A stretch of 53,120 nucleotides of DNA from positions 1 to 53,120 of IMG/VR virus record IMGVR_UViG_3300037485_001022. The stretch is one strand, 5' to 3'. The notes below the pieces were generated by a model. It was not told the origin of the DNA and ran no database searches. It saw nothing but the letters and a program-made list of their open reading frames with translations. Positions 13,679 to 21,712 of this stretch are shown piece by piece (within the stretch, counting starts at the first letter, position 1; every line of letters starts with the position of its first letter). The position numbers were made by a program, and so were the translations under genes. This DNA comes from a virus.

Positions 13679-14548
13679 ATGATTAAGAAACCTATGTTGG
13701 CTGTTGATTGTGGCGATACTGCAACTTTGCAATATCCGTTGTATGCTACCCCTAAACTGGATGGTATTCGCTGCATGAAGGTTGACGGTTGCATTGTCAG
13801 CCGTAACTTTAAACCTATTCCTAATACGCATATCCGCAATATCCTTGAACAGGAATTGCCGGAAGGTGCAGATGGTGAAGTCTGTTTGCGCGGTACTATG
13901 GCCTTTAACGAGGTGTCATCCGCTGTAATGCGTGAAACTGGTGTGCCTGACTTTGTTTACTATATGTTTGATTTGTATAGTAACGAGGGTTATAATACAC
14001 GCATGAATCTTATGCGGAGTTGTGTTGGTAGTGGTAACGACATTATCATTCCATTGTATCCGGTTACTATCCGTAATGAAGAGGAGCTACTGGCATACGA
14101 GACTGATATGCTTGGCCTTGGCTATGAGGGGGTAATGGTACGTACAGGCAATAGCCCCTATAAGTTTGGGCGGTCAACTGTTAAAGAAGGGTACTTGCTT
14201 AAAGTTAAACGGTTTACAGATTCCGAGGCTATTGTCCTTGGGTTTGTAGAACGTATGCACAATGGCAATGAGGCTACTAAGGATGCGTTCGGGCGTACTG
14301 AACGGTCTAGCCATAAGGAAAATATGGTTCCTATGAATACGCTAGGGGCGTTACAGGTACGGGATGTTAAGTCTGGCGTTGAATTTGAAGTTGGTACGGG
14401 GTTCAGTGCCGCACTAAGAAAAGAAATATGGGATAACAAGATGGACTGGCGAGATTCGTTAATTAAGTACAAGAGTCAGAAGTCAGGGGAAAAGGACAAG
14501 CCCCGCTTCCCTGTGTTCCTTGGTAAACGTAGTCCGAATGATATGTAA
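13679..14548 (+). CDS. ATP-dependent DNA ligase
   Basis: A 289-residue minimal ligase. Motif I is KLDGIR with the nucleophilic Lys26; SRNF (residues 41-44) fits motif Ia; GADGEV is motif III; EGVMVR is motif IV; LLKVKR is motif V. A C-terminal OB-fold follows, containing LGALQVRD and IWDNKMDWRD. The enzyme forms a covalent lysine-AMP and seals nicks in DNA, as needed for Okazaki fragments. The size matches small bacterial and phage ligases without extra DNA-binding domains. A degenerate paralogue lies at 34120. Confidence 0.9.
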   Translation: MIKKPMLAVDCGDTATLQYPLYATPKLDGIRCMKVDGCIVSRNFKPIPNTHIRNILEQELPEGADGEVCLRGTMAFNEVSSAVMRETGVPDFVYYMFDLYSNEGYNTRMNLMRSCVGSGNDIIIPLYPVTIRNEEELLAYETDMLGLGYEGVMVRTGNSPYKFGRSTVKEGYLLKVKRFTDSEAIVLGFVERMHNGNEATKDAFGRTERSSHKENMVPMNTLGALQVRDVKSGVEFEVGTGFSAALRKEIWDNKMDWRDSLIKYKSQKSGEKDKPRFPVFLGKRSPNDM

Positions 14549-14560
14549 AAGGAGGTAGTT

Positions 14561-14899
14561 ATGGGTGATCGTGCAAATATTGTTGTGACGTGTCGTGATG
14601 AACAGGTTTGTCTATACACGCATTGGAACGGTAGTGAGTTGGTTGAAACACTTAATGCCGCAATGATTCGTGGTGAGGATAGGTGGGATGACTTCCCGTA
14701 TCTGACTAGAATCATTTTCTGTGAAATGGTTAAGGATTATGTATTGACAGAAACCGGTTGGGGTATTAGTCAGAAACCGCATGACGGTGAATACAGGATT
14801 ATCACCGTTAATGTAGACAAGCAAACGGTACAAATTAAGGATACCCCACCGATGTCCTTTAAAGAGTTTATCAATACAACTACAACTTGGGGGCGATGA
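14561..14899 (+). CDS. Conserved hypothetical protein (MGDRANI family)
   Basis: A 112-residue protein that I recognise as a widespread phage/bacterial hypothetical family: MGDRANIVV at the start, LYTHWNGSELVETL, DRWDDFPYLTRIIFCEM and the TGWGIS segment. No biochemical role is established to my knowledge. Strong AAAGGAGG binding site, placed just after the DNA ligase. Confidence 0.75.
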   Translation: MGDRANIVVTCRDEQVCLYTHWNGSELVETLNAAMIRGEDRWDDFPYLTRIIFCEMVKDYVLTETGWGISQKPHDGEYRIITVNVDKQTVQIKDTPPMSFKEFINTTTTWGR

Positions 14900-14905
14900 G
14901 TAACT

Positions 14906-15100
14906 ATGAAAATTACTTGGACAGATAACGATAACGCAGTAGTATTGCAAAATCCTATGCGTATTGTGTTTATGGAAGGTTCGACATGTAATACCTGTGT
15001 AGCGAATGGAAATGCCCTGTGCTCCTTACTTGTACGTAACTGTATGGCAAAAACTAGGGATGATGGTAGAGAGGGCTGCTTTAGGGAAGTAAAGGATTAA
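14906..15100 (+). CDS. Small Cys-rich protein with CxxCVAN motif, paralogue
   Basis: A 64-residue protein with MEGSTCNTCVANGN, then further cysteines (LC, NC, GC) and the C-terminus FREVKD. The order of motifs matches the protein at 3308-3514, including the final REVK/QEVK, so they are paralogues and possible zinc-binding proteins. The last codons (AAGGAT) double as the ribosome binding site of the next gene. Confidence 0.6.
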   Translation: MKITWTDNDNAVVLQNPMRIVFMEGSTCNTCVANGNALCSLLVRNCMAKTRDDGREGCFREVKD

Positions 15101-15102
15101 CT

Positions 15103-15405
15103 ATGAAAGTCCTCCCATATACACCGGGTAAACCCCGTAAGATTCCGAAGGGTACACCATTTGCAGTATACGGCTGTAAACTGGAAAACCCTAACCGTTC
15201 AGTACGGGTTGCCATGATTGGCAAGGGCGATGACCCTAGTGAGGTAGGGCTAGAGTTTAGGATGGAAACACCGAAAGGTGAAACTCAACTAAAGTTTAGT
15301 CTTACTTATGCAGCATTTTGCGCTATGTGGCAATGTGCTAATGCGGCAGGTGCTGAATGGCATAAGCAATCAGTGTTAAGCAAGGTTAATGAAAAGAAGG
15401 ATTAA
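15103..15405 (+). CDS. Hypothetical 100-aa basic protein
   Basis: Starts MKVLPYTPGKPRKIPKGTPF, two bases after the previous stop with AAGGATTAACT ahead. Basic and beta rich in the first half (VRVAMIGKG, GLEFRMETPKGE), with a helical C-terminal half (AAFCAMWQCANAAGAEW). No family recognised. Confidence 0.6.
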   Translation: MKVLPYTPGKPRKIPKGTPFAVYGCKLENPNRSVRVAMIGKGDDPSEVGLEFRMETPKGETQLKFSLTYAAFCAMWQCANAAGAEWHKQSVLSKVNEKKD

Positions 15406-15409
15406 CGTT

Positions 15410-15841
15410 ATGACTATACTTGAAAGATTTGGGGCAGTTAAGAATAAGGAACTGCGCGGGAAGCTGCGAAAGAACTATAATGAGTGTTTCGCTCGTTCGT
15501 ATGGTATTGCGTTTGATGAGTACCATACAGATAGGGACGCTTTAACTTATGGTTTTTCATGGGCACAAAGTAGTGAGGGAGGTGAGTACTGGCGCGGGTT
15601 GTCTGAGTTATTGCTTACCGACGGTACATTTGACAGAGCGTTTACTGTAATGATGCGTGGTGTACCTGATATGCCTAGCATCCCACCGCCACCACCTAAA
15701 GGCCCACCTAAAGGCAAGGAGTACAGGTATTGCACTAGTAAGAACAATATTATAGTGCAACAGTTTGTTGATAACAAGATGGTATGGAAAGCTACATTCA
15801 CCATTCCTAATTTTATTGCTTGGGCTAAGGAAAACACGTAA
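15410..15841 (+). CDS. FxWxxSxEGxxYW-family protein, long form A
   Basis: A 143-residue paralogue. The N-domain has MTILERFGAVKNKELRGKLR and the hallmark FSWAQSSEGGEYWR at about residues 46-59. A proline-rich linker (PSIPPPPPKGPPKGK) leads to a C-terminal beta domain with GKEYRYC and VWKATFTIPNFIAWAKENT. The C-domain is shared with the next gene, so the two arose by tandem duplication. ATG at 15410 is chosen over an in-frame ATG at 15389 because it follows AAGGATTAACG. Confidence 0.65.
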   Translation: MTILERFGAVKNKELRGKLRKNYNECFARSYGIAFDEYHTDRDALTYGFSWAQSSEGGEYWRGLSELLLTDGTFDRAFTVMMRGVPDMPSIPPPPPKGPPKGKEYRYCTSKNNIIVQQFVDNKMVWKATFTIPNFIAWAKENT

Positions 15842-15852
15842 AGGAGGTTGAT

Positions 15853-16308
15853 ATGACATACAGGGAACGGTTTGAAAAGATTAAGACTAAAGAACTGCGG
15901 AATAAGTTACTTGCAGCTACACCCGCAGATGTATTAGAAAATGCCGTAGACGGTAGGAGTGATAGTAACCTTTTGCGGGGTGCCTTTATATGGGGTTGCA
16001 CAAAAGAGGGGTATACTTACTGGGATAAACTTAACGACGCAGTATCTAGTGCAGGCTCGTTTGATGCTGGATGGAATAAGTTGCCCCCACCTAAAACTAG
16101 CACTATGGTAATGGAACGTGCGGGATTCAAGTTTCCCGCAGTACATGCACGTAAAGATGACCCGCGTGGAAAAGAGTATGGTTACTTTATAGTTTGTATG
16201 GATACAGATAAGTATACGGTAACTAAGTTTGATTATGTTAATACTATAGTGTGGTCAGCTACTTTCAGTGAAGATAGTTTCCTAGCATGGGCGCGGGATT
16301 ATACATGA
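15853..16308 (+). CDS. FxWxxSxEGxxYW-family protein, long form B
   Basis: A 151-residue tandem paralogue of the previous gene. The hallmark is FIWGCTKEGYTYWD; the C-domain is GKEYGYF to VWSATFSEDSFLAWARDYT. Strong AAAGGAGG binding site. The short member at 2612 has the N-domain only, and the pair at 27215 and 27591 has a different C-terminus, so the N-domain behaves as a module. Function unknown. It overlaps the helicase start by four bases. Confidence 0.65.
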   Translation: MTYRERFEKIKTKELRNKLLAATPADVLENAVDGRSDSNLLRGAFIWGCTKEGYTYWDKLNDAVSSAGSFDAGWNKLPPPKTSTMVMERAGFKFPAVHARKDDPRGKEYGYFIVCMDTDKYTVTKFDYVNTIVWSATFSEDSFLAWARDYT

Positions 16309-17885
16309 GTAAATTAGCATCAGACGTTTATCTGAATGGGAAGTGGTATATTGAGTATCCACTGGAGGAGACTTGTACGTTTCCAAATATCCCTAAAAAG
16401 ACTGCAATATCGAATCTAGTGCCGATTACACTCATTAATCTTGGCATATTGCATACTAATGGATATTCCTTTTCAGATAGTCTGATGGCTAAGAAGGTAC
16501 AGATGCAGGACAAATCCAGTCCTGTATCTGTTACCTTGCCCGATGTCCTTATGCCGTTTCAAAAAGAAGGTGTTACTAAAGGGCTGGCTAAGACTAAGGG
16601 GTTTCTACTTGCGGATGAGCAGGGACTAGGTAAGACATTACAGTTAATTACTTATGTTGCCTACAAACCTGAACTGCGTCCGGCAGTAGTGGTTTGCCCC
16701 TCACACCTTAAATGGAACTGGTTTAATGAGTTTAACAAGTGGCAACCACTAATTAATGTAGACGTGTTAGAAACTAATACACCGTATGAAACAAGCGGCG
16801 AGGTACTGATAGTCAACTACGAAATTGTTAAATCATGGGTATCTTACTTTAATAACTTAGGTGTTAAACTAGTTATCTGTGACGAAGCGCAGAAAATCAA
16901 GAACCGTAAGGCTATCAGTACGCAAGCGGTATTGAGTATTGGTGAAAACCCTGTGCGTATCATGGCAACAGGTACACCATTAATCAATAACCCAGAAAAT
17001 GTCTGGGCGTTGGTAGACGCTATTGATAAAAGGTTACTAGGAGGCTGGACTAACTTTATCAACTACTTCTGTGTAGTAACTAAACGACCCTTGTTTAAGA
17101 ACGGTAAGCAGGTGCGCATTAACGGGCATCCTATTATGATTAATCAGATAGGCTCTGCTAAGAACATGGAAGTGCTGAACAAGGTACTGGCATCGTCCGT
17201 TATGATTAGGCGCACTAAAGCGGAAGTGTTGCCACAGTTACCTAAGAAGATTAAGACGGTGCTGCCTGTAACCGTAAACATAGATGCTAAACTGCAAAAG
17301 GATACTACCAATCTTGTTCTAGCCGCTGAAAACGAACGGGAGGTTAAAGAAGCGTATGGCAAAATGTATCAGGAGTTGGGAACTGCAAAGATAGACGCCG
17401 CTATAGAATGGATTGAGGACTTTCTTGAATCAAGTACTGAACCATTAGTTGTAATGGGTTGGCATCGTGACGTAACTACCGCTATCTATGAGAAGTTTAA
17501 GAAGGTATCGGTACTGGTTATTGGGGGAGTGAAGAATAAAGAAGAGTTGAAAACCTTATTCCAAAAAGGGGAAAAGCGGATATTCATAGGTAACATTATA
17601 ACGGCAGGCACAGGGTTCACACTTACTGCTGCAAACAATATGTTATTTGTTGAACTACCCATGACTTCTGCTGACCTAGCACAAGCAATGGATAGAATAC
17701 ATCGAATAGGGCAGGAAAAACCTTGCTACTACTACTACCTTGTTGGTCGTGGTACACTTGAGGAAAAGATTATTAAGTTGCTAGACGATAAAGCGGATAT
17801 AGCCTCACAAGTCATTGATGGGGTACACGCTACAGGTTCACTAGGGGAACTGCTTAAACTTGCTATAAGTGAAAGTAAACAATGA
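16305..17885 (+). CDS. SNF2-family DNA helicase/translocase
   Basis: A 526-residue superfamily 2 ATPase. The N-terminal 80 residues precede the Q-motif-like PFQKEG. Motif I is DEQGLGKT (104-111), motif II is DEAQ (193-196), motif III is ATGTP, and the C-lobe has GTGFTLTAAN and AQAMDRIHRIGQ (motifs V and VI). The combination DEAQ, HRIGQ and absence of insertions places it with compact SNF2/SMARCAL1-like enzymes that move on duplex DNA and remodel forks or annealed strands. Phage members may aid replication restart or displace proteins. ATG at 16305 overlaps the upstream stop; it also overlaps the primase start by four bases. Confidence 0.9.
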   Translation: MSKLASDVYLNGKWYIEYPLEETCTFPNIPKKTAISNLVPITLINLGILHTNGYSFSDSLMAKKVQMQDKSSPVSVTLPDVLMPFQKEGVTKGLAKTKGFLLADEQGLGKTLQLITYVAYKPELRPAVVVCPSHLKWNWFNEFNKWQPLINVDVLETNTPYETSGEVLIVNYEIVKSWVSYFNNLGVKLVICDEAQKIKNRKAISTQAVLSIGENPVRIMATGTPLINNPENVWALVDAIDKRLLGGWTNFINYFCVVTKRPLFKNGKQVRINGHPIMINQIGSAKNMEVLNKVLASSVMIRRTKAEVLPQLPKKIKTVLPVTVNIDAKLQKDTTNLVLAAENEREVKEAYGKMYQELGTAKIDAAIEWIEDFLESSTEPLVVMGWHRDVTTAIYEKFKKVSVLVIGGVKNKEELKTLFQKGEKRIFIGNIITAGTGFTLTAANNMLFVELPMTSADLAQAMDRIHRIGQEKPCYYYYLVGRGTLEEKIIKLLDDKADIASQVIDGVHATGSLGELLKLAISESKQ

Positions 17886-18799
17886 ATGACAGGATAGACT
17901 TGGACATAGAACGATTATGTTCTAACGAGGGTATCCACGTCGCACAATCAGGGGAAAGACACCATAGACCTAATTGGGTATCTATGGTGTGTCCTTTTTG
18001 TACGGGTGATGCAGGGCACCATTTGGGCTATTCCAAAAAGGCTAAATGCTTCACCTGTTTCCGATGTGGTAAGCATACGATTGGCACGGTTCTTGCAGCA
18101 CTACTTAACCGTACTAAGCGTGATGCAGTACAATATGCGCTTGAACACTATTCACTAGACCCATTTCAAAAACCAACACTGTTCAAAACAGTTGAACGTC
18201 CACTAAATCTGGACATACCGGGAAATAAAGCGATACCTGAATTACATAGGGCGTACTTAGAGGGGCGAAGGTTTGATCCTGATAAGTTAGTAGCTGAATG
18301 GGATGTACGGTTTACTACCTATCATGTTACCCATGCTTGGCGCGTTATAGCACCTATCTGGAACGGTGGGCGGTATGTTAGTTACGTTGGCCGTGACGTT
18401 ACAGGACACGATAAGAACCGCTACTTAACATGTATGCCGGACAAGGAAGTGTTTGATAACAAGAAGTGTGTCTATGGTATGCAACGGGCTACTAAGGGCA
18501 CTGTGATAGTTGTGGAGGGGGTGTTTGATGCTTGGCGTATTGGTGGCGGTTGTATTGCAACACTTGGTACTGGATGGAAACCGGAACAAGCGGAGTTGAT
18601 TGGGCGTAACTACAAGACAAGTTATATCCTGTATGACCCCGAAGTTATTGCACAGCAAAGGGCTAGAAGTTTGGCTGAAACCTGTTCAATGATTAAAGGG
18701 CATAAATCTTATGTATTGTCTTGTGCTGATTCTACCGCAGAAGACCCCGGCGATATGACAGAAGAGGAAGCGAATGAATTAAGGAAACTGATTAAGTAA
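17882..18799 (+). CDS. DnaG-type DNA primase
   Basis: A 305-residue primase. The N-terminal zinc-binding domain has CPFC (37-40) and CFTCFRC (56-62). The TOPRIM core follows with GTVIVVEGVFDAWRI, ATLGTGW and SYILYDPE, where the Glu and Asp residues coordinate metal. It lacks the C-terminal helicase-binding domain of bacterial DnaG, as is usual for phage primases that work with a separate helicase (encoded at 25642). It makes RNA primers at the fork. It overlaps the SNF2 gene by four bases. Confidence 0.85.
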   Translation: MNDRIDLDIERLCSNEGIHVAQSGERHHRPNWVSMVCPFCTGDAGHHLGYSKKAKCFTCFRCGKHTIGTVLAALLNRTKRDAVQYALEHYSLDPFQKPTLFKTVERPLNLDIPGNKAIPELHRAYLEGRRFDPDKLVAEWDVRFTTYHVTHAWRVIAPIWNGGRYVSYVGRDVTGHDKNRYLTCMPDKEVFDNKKCVYGMQRATKGTVIVVEGVFDAWRIGGGCIATLGTGWKPEQAELIGRNYKTSYILYDPEVIAQQRARSLAETCSMIKGHKSYVLSCADSTAEDPGDMTEEEANELRKLIK

Positions 18800-18804
18800 T
18801 TTAA

Positions 18805-18881
18805 GGGCTTGTAGCTCAGTTGGTTAGAGCGTGGGACTCATAATCCCTTGGTCGCAGGTTCGAGCCCTGCCAAGCCCACCA
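18805..18881 (+). tRNA. tRNA with CAU anticodon, probably tRNA-Ile2 (reads AUA)
   Basis: A 77-nt cloverleaf with CCA encoded. Acceptor GGGCTTG pairs with CAAGCCC, the D-arm is GCTC/GAGC, the T-arm is GCAGG/CCTGC around TTCGAGC. The anticodon loop is CTCATAA, giving CAU. The anticodon stem has a U-U pair at its top. The variable region TTGGTCGC matches that of bacterial tRNA-Ile2, in which C34 is changed to lysidine so it reads AUA. An elongator tRNA-Met is the alternative. Confidence 0.9.
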
Positions 18882-18896
18882 TTTGAAAGGATAACT

Positions 18897-19343
18897 ATGC
18901 CTAGTCGGAAAACACACTACACGTTTACCAATACGACAAAACTGTTAATGTATGATAAATTCAACAAACAGCACTTATTGTCTATTATACCGCAAGTTGC
19001 ATTTGATACTTTGCTGAGTATGCCACCTGAAACTGTAGGCAGATTAGTAAAGAACCAGATATTGTTTATAGTTTCGGATGGAGATCATAAACCTGACATT
19101 CCAGTTGAGGCTGAATCTGTATGGGAAGTCATTATTGCAGCTACCAAACAGTACATGATGTCATTCAGGACACACAGGAAACGTACTGCTGCAATTACTA
19201 AACGGTATCTTACAGGTAAATATGCAGATACAGAAGAGCAGATGCAGGAACTAGCAGAACTAACTAAAAATAATAGTGATGCCCCACAAGCACACTTGAA
19301 GAAACCAGAAGATATGCCAACTTTTGACGTGGAAAACCTTTAA
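18897..19343 (+). CDS. Hypothetical 148-aa protein
   Basis: ATG at 18897 follows GAAAGGATAACT; longer in-frame starts would lie inside the tRNA. It starts MPSRKTHYTFTNTTKLLMYD, is helical in the middle (ESVWEVIIAATKQYMMSF), basic around residue 105 (THRKRTAAITKRYLTGKY), and ends in an acidic low-complexity tail. No family recognised. Confidence 0.6.
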   Translation: MPSRKTHYTFTNTTKLLMYDKFNKQHLLSIIPQVAFDTLLSMPPETVGRLVKNQILFIVSDGDHKPDIPVEAESVWEVIIAATKQYMMSFRTHRKRTAAITKRYLTGKYADTEEQMQELAELTKNNSDAPQAHLKKPEDMPTFDVENL

Positions 19344-19355
19344 CTGGAAATAATT

Positions 19356-19649
19356 ATGTACTGTTTGCATTGCGGTGATTGTTGCAAGCGAATGTCACCA
19401 TTGTCTGCACCTGACCCATGTCCGCACCTGATCGAGCGGGGAACATTCGTTTTCTGCGGTATCTACAACAGACGGCCAGAAGCGTGTTGTAGACATGATT
19501 TTCCTGCACGGGTGTGTCCTGTAGGCGCATCCGTGATTGACCTTCCAACATCAGATGCACTGCGGAAAAGAATAGATGATGGGTTTGCAATGATTACCAA
19601 CACGGAAGGGTTAGTGTTGGATGAAGGCGGAAGTAGTGGTTCATGGTGA
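19356..19649 (+). CDS. YkgJ-type CxxCxxCC cluster protein
   Basis: A 97-residue protein starting MYCLHCGDCCKRMSPL, the CxxCxxCC signature of the YkgJ family, whose members bind zinc or an iron-sulfur cluster. Further cysteines (CPHL, FCGIYNRRPEACCRH, RVCPVG) match the family pattern, in which the YxxRPxxC segment follows the cluster. The molecular function of the family is unsettled. The short size is typical of the minimal domain. Confidence 0.7.
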   Translation: MYCLHCGDCCKRMSPLSAPDPCPHLIERGTFVFCGIYNRRPEACCRHDFPARVCPVGASVIDLPTSDALRKRIDDGFAMITNTEGLVLDEGGSSGSW

Positions 19650-20177
19650 TTTTGTTTCAAACCGCCGGAAACGGCCATTGTTGCGCGTTTTGAGGCTAGA
19701 CCCTTGAAAGGATAAGGGGTATACCTTGAAACGCCGATTTTGGCCTATCTCCGTGCGGCTGTTGGGCATCGAGCAAACAAAATGCCACGCTTCAAACCGG
19801 AAACTACAATATACCATGTTTTATCATCCAATCACAAAATGCCATATATCCATACGCGCCTATACGTGCGCGGTATTGAAATACCTTACCGGTCTGGTAA
19901 AAGAGGATCATATTAAACTATGCTAGGATGGGGGGGATAATAAAGAGTTCTTTTGTTCTTTTGTTCTTATAGGGGGATGCAAGGGGGACTTTTCTTATTT
20001 TCTTATTTTCTTACGGGGGGGAAACCTATACTTTTTGTTATGTTTTGGGTAAATCAATCTCCGCAATGGGATAATCCGTAAATCCGCAACAAACGAAAGG
20101 ATGTGCCAACCGCATTTAATTTGCAAGATCACGCCGCGAAAAACGTTAAGCAAGTGTCGCAAACAAAGGATGACATT
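19650..20177. other. 528-bp gene-poor region, candidate origin or control region
   Basis: The only stretch over 300 bases without a convincing gene. It holds tandem pyrimidine repeats (TTCTTTTG at 19949-19968 and TTCTTATT at 19992-20013) and four G-runs (19930-19936, 19972-19976, 19983-19987, 20015-20021). A degenerate copy of the 51-bp element lies at 20123-20148. A weak TTG-start frame (19726-19926, 66 residues) has no recognisable content. Skewed composition, direct repeats and the neighbouring primase and initiator-like genes would fit a replication origin. G-runs close together could form a quadruplex. Both are inference. Confidence 0.4.
20123..20148 (+). promoter_or_regulatory. Degenerate third copy of the 51-bp upstream element
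   Basis: GCAAGATC, five differing bases, then GCGAAAA and CGTTA align with the core of the elements at 27994 and 38071 (20 of 26 positions identical). It lies 30 bases upstream of a gene start, similar to the spacing of the other two copies. Confidence 0.4.
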
Positions 20178-20534
20178 ATGACGAAAGTTAAAATTCAAAG
20201 CAAATCCAATAGATTCTCTGAGGAATACTGCCGCATTGTTCCGTTTAATAACTTCTATGAACTCCGGTTACAGATAGCTGATTCAGTATTCCGCATTTAT
20301 GGACAGTACAGCAAACATCAGGCCGTAATTGCAGCCCGGTATGTTGGCCGCGCCCTCAACAAGTTCCTGAAAAAGGAAACTGAGGCACAGCAAGCAGAAC
20401 TTACTGTACTGCGTGATCGTATCTCCGAACTTGAGAAACACATCATTGCAGTACATGAAGCAGTAATTACTGGTAAACTTACTAATTATAATGATATTCT
20501 TGCCGTTTTTAACACACCGGGGGTTGCGCCATGA
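20178..20534 (+). CDS. Hypothetical 118-aa protein with coiled coil
   Basis: ATG at 20178 has AAAGGA ten bases ahead. Starts MTKVKIQSKSNRFSEEYCRI. The middle (HQAVIAARYVGRALNKFLKK) is helical and the segment ETEAQQAELTVLRDRISELE is a clear coiled coil, so it probably dimerises. First gene after the gene-poor region and likely the first of a transcription unit. Confidence 0.6.
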   Translation: MTKVKIQSKSNRFSEEYCRIVPFNNFYELRLQIADSVFRIYGQYSKHQAVIAARYVGRALNKFLKKETEAQQAELTVLRDRISELEKHIIAVHEAVITGKLTNYNDILAVFNTPGVAP

Positions 20535-20728
20535 GTATGAATGATAGCGATGGGACATTCATCACGCTTGTAATTGTGTTCGTAATCGGGTTTGTGTTTG
20601 GGGGTATTACTATCGGGGGCAAAGTAAGAAATAACATTCGACAAGATGCAGTAGTTACTGGGCATGCACACTATACTAACGATGTAAATGGTGCTTCCGT
20701 TTGGGCTTGGAAAACAGTTAAGGATTAA
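20531..20728 (+). CDS. Single-pass membrane protein, 65 aa
   Basis: Starts MSMNDSDG, then a hydrophobic helix (FITLVIVFVIGFVFGGITIG, residues 10-29), then a polar tail. The short acidic start suggests an N-out topology with the tail inside, but this is uncertain. It overlaps the previous gene by four bases. Function unknown. Confidence 0.55.
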   Translation: MSMNDSDGTFITLVIVFVIGFVFGGITIGGKVRNNIRQDAVVTGHAHYTNDVNGASVWAWKTVKD

Positions 20729-20729
20729 C

Positions 20730-20915
20730 ATGATACTTGAAATACCCAAGGACGTAGTTTTTTGGGATGAAACTACTGGTGATAAACTCTGTTTCACTTG
20801 TGCTGTTAGACGTGTTATGACAACGGATACACAAGTTACCTTGATTGGCGATAACCATAATCGGCTATGTTCGTGTTGTTTTAAGACAATTCGGGATACA
20901 GTGAAGGAGGATTAA
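20730..20915 (+). CDS. Small zinc-knuckle-like protein
   Basis: A 61-residue protein with LCFTCAVRR and, 27 residues later, LCSCCFKTI; two CxxC pairs fit a zinc knuckle. It resembles the CxxCVAN proteins in spacing but not clearly in sequence. ATG at 20730 follows AAGGATTAAC one base after the previous stop; an in-frame start at 20688 is rejected for lack of a binding site. Confidence 0.55.
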   Translation: MILEIPKDVVFWDETTGDKLCFTCAVRRVMTTDTQVTLIGDNHNRLCSCCFKTIRDTVKED

Positions 20916-20916
20916 C

Positions 20917-21198
20917 ATGAAAACTAAGATTGGTATGGTTGATGTAGATTCGGGTATGCTCATGGTGGGCGACCCTTGCTATTTTATTGGCAAGGATGCA
21001 AGTATTAATGACCGCTGCACTAGTTGGAGTCAGGCTTGTGATGAAGTCTTTTGTAAGGACGGTCCTAGGCGTGATACGCCATTGGATGTATACAAGTTAG
21101 GTATAGCCATTGGTACTACAAACGGTGATGGCAGCTATCCGGTTTATCTCGAAACTACTGCTGCAGGGCGTAGGCGTTTGATTGTCAACTTGGATTAA
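20917..21198 (+). CDS. Conserved hypothetical protein (VDSGxLMVGDPCY)
   Basis: A 93-residue protein with GMVDVDSGMLMVGDPCYF near the start, a pattern I have seen in phage and bacterial hypothetical proteins where a GD-P-Y turn opens a beta domain (DUF4241-like in flavour). YPVYLETTAAGRRRLIVNLD ends it as beta strands. No established role. Starts one base after the previous stop with AGGAGG. Confidence 0.6.
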   Translation: MKTKIGMVDVDSGMLMVGDPCYFIGKDASINDRCTSWSQACDEVFCKDGPRRDTPLDVYKLGIAIGTTNGDGSYPVYLETTAAGRRRLIVNLD

Positions 21199-21201
21199 AC
21201 T

Positions 21202-21420
21202 ATGAAATACTGTACCGATTGTGCATATTCAGATTTATACCGATGCCGTGCGCCACAACACATGACTACAAACCCAGTTGACGGTAGTTTAATTCCGCGA
21301 TTCTTTACTACCTGCAATGGGCATAGGTTTGGTGAGTTTACCGGTTGGTTTTGGTGCAGGGTATTGCGTATCTGTGGTAAAGAGGGTAGATGGTTTAAGC
21401 AGTACAAGGAAACTACATGA
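21202..21420 (+). CDS. Small Cys-rich protein
   Basis: A 72-residue protein with YCTDCAYSDLYRCRAPQH, TCNGHRFG and WFWCRVLRICGKEG: seven cysteines with aromatic neighbours, consistent with one or two zinc sites. The layout is common among phage CxxC proteins of unknown function. It ends in an ATGA overlap. Confidence 0.55.
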   Translation: MKYCTDCAYSDLYRCRAPQHMTTNPVDGSLIPRFFTTCNGHRFGEFTGWFWCRVLRICGKEGRWFKQYKETT

Positions 21421-21590
21421 AAGAATGTATTACACACCATTATGCTTGTGATTGCAGGGAAGAAGCAATCCGCAAGTTTATTGTAGAACTATTAGCGTAC
21501 CTGCAACAGGATATGCCGTTAGCTAAGCATACTGAACTATGGGAAACCGCTGTAACCCTTGGTTATGTTAAACCTTTTGCTAGGTACTAG
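21417..21590 (+). CDS. Hypothetical 57-aa helical protein
   Basis: Begins MKECITHHYACDCREEAIRK and is helical (FIVELLAYLQQDMPLAKHTE, then LWETAVTLGYV). A CxCR near the start and two adjacent histidines could bind metal. It overlaps the previous stop. Function unknown. Confidence 0.5.
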   Translation: MKECITHHYACDCREEAIRKFIVELLAYLQQDMPLAKHTELWETAVTLGYVKPFARY

Positions 21591-21599
21591 GTACTAACT

Positions 21600-21704
21600 A
21601 TGAACTTTACCACGATTAAAGTAGCGACTGTAACTAACTTTTATAAGTGGTGCAATACCATTTATGATTGTTGTGTCTTGGCTTACTGTGCTCACATAGT
21701 TTAA
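21600..21704 (+). CDS. Possible 34-aa micro-protein
   Basis: Frame starting MNFTTIKVATVTNFYKWCNT nine bases after the previous stop. No good ribosome binding site (TAGGTACTAACTA). The hydrophobic C-terminus with CCVLAYC could insert in a membrane. Kept at low confidence because the spacing fits the operon. Confidence 0.3.
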   Translation: MNFTTIKVATVTNFYKWCNTIYDCCVLAYCAHIV

Positions 21705-21712
21705 CACTTTAT

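Noticed and set aside
14158-14472. Minus-strand frame of 104 residues opposite the DNA ligase
   Set aside because: The plus-strand ligase is unmistakable; no binding site or neighbours on the minus strand.
18831-18896. Upstream extension of the 18897 gene
   Set aside because: It would lie inside the tRNA; the ATG at 18897 has its own ribosome binding site.
19876-19904. Sigma-70 promoter starting at TTGAAA in the gene-poor region
   Set aside because: No acceptable -10 box lies 16-18 bases downstream.
19726-19926. 66-residue frame with TTG start
   Set aside because: Weak start, unusual composition and no recognisable content; treated as part of the gene-poor region.
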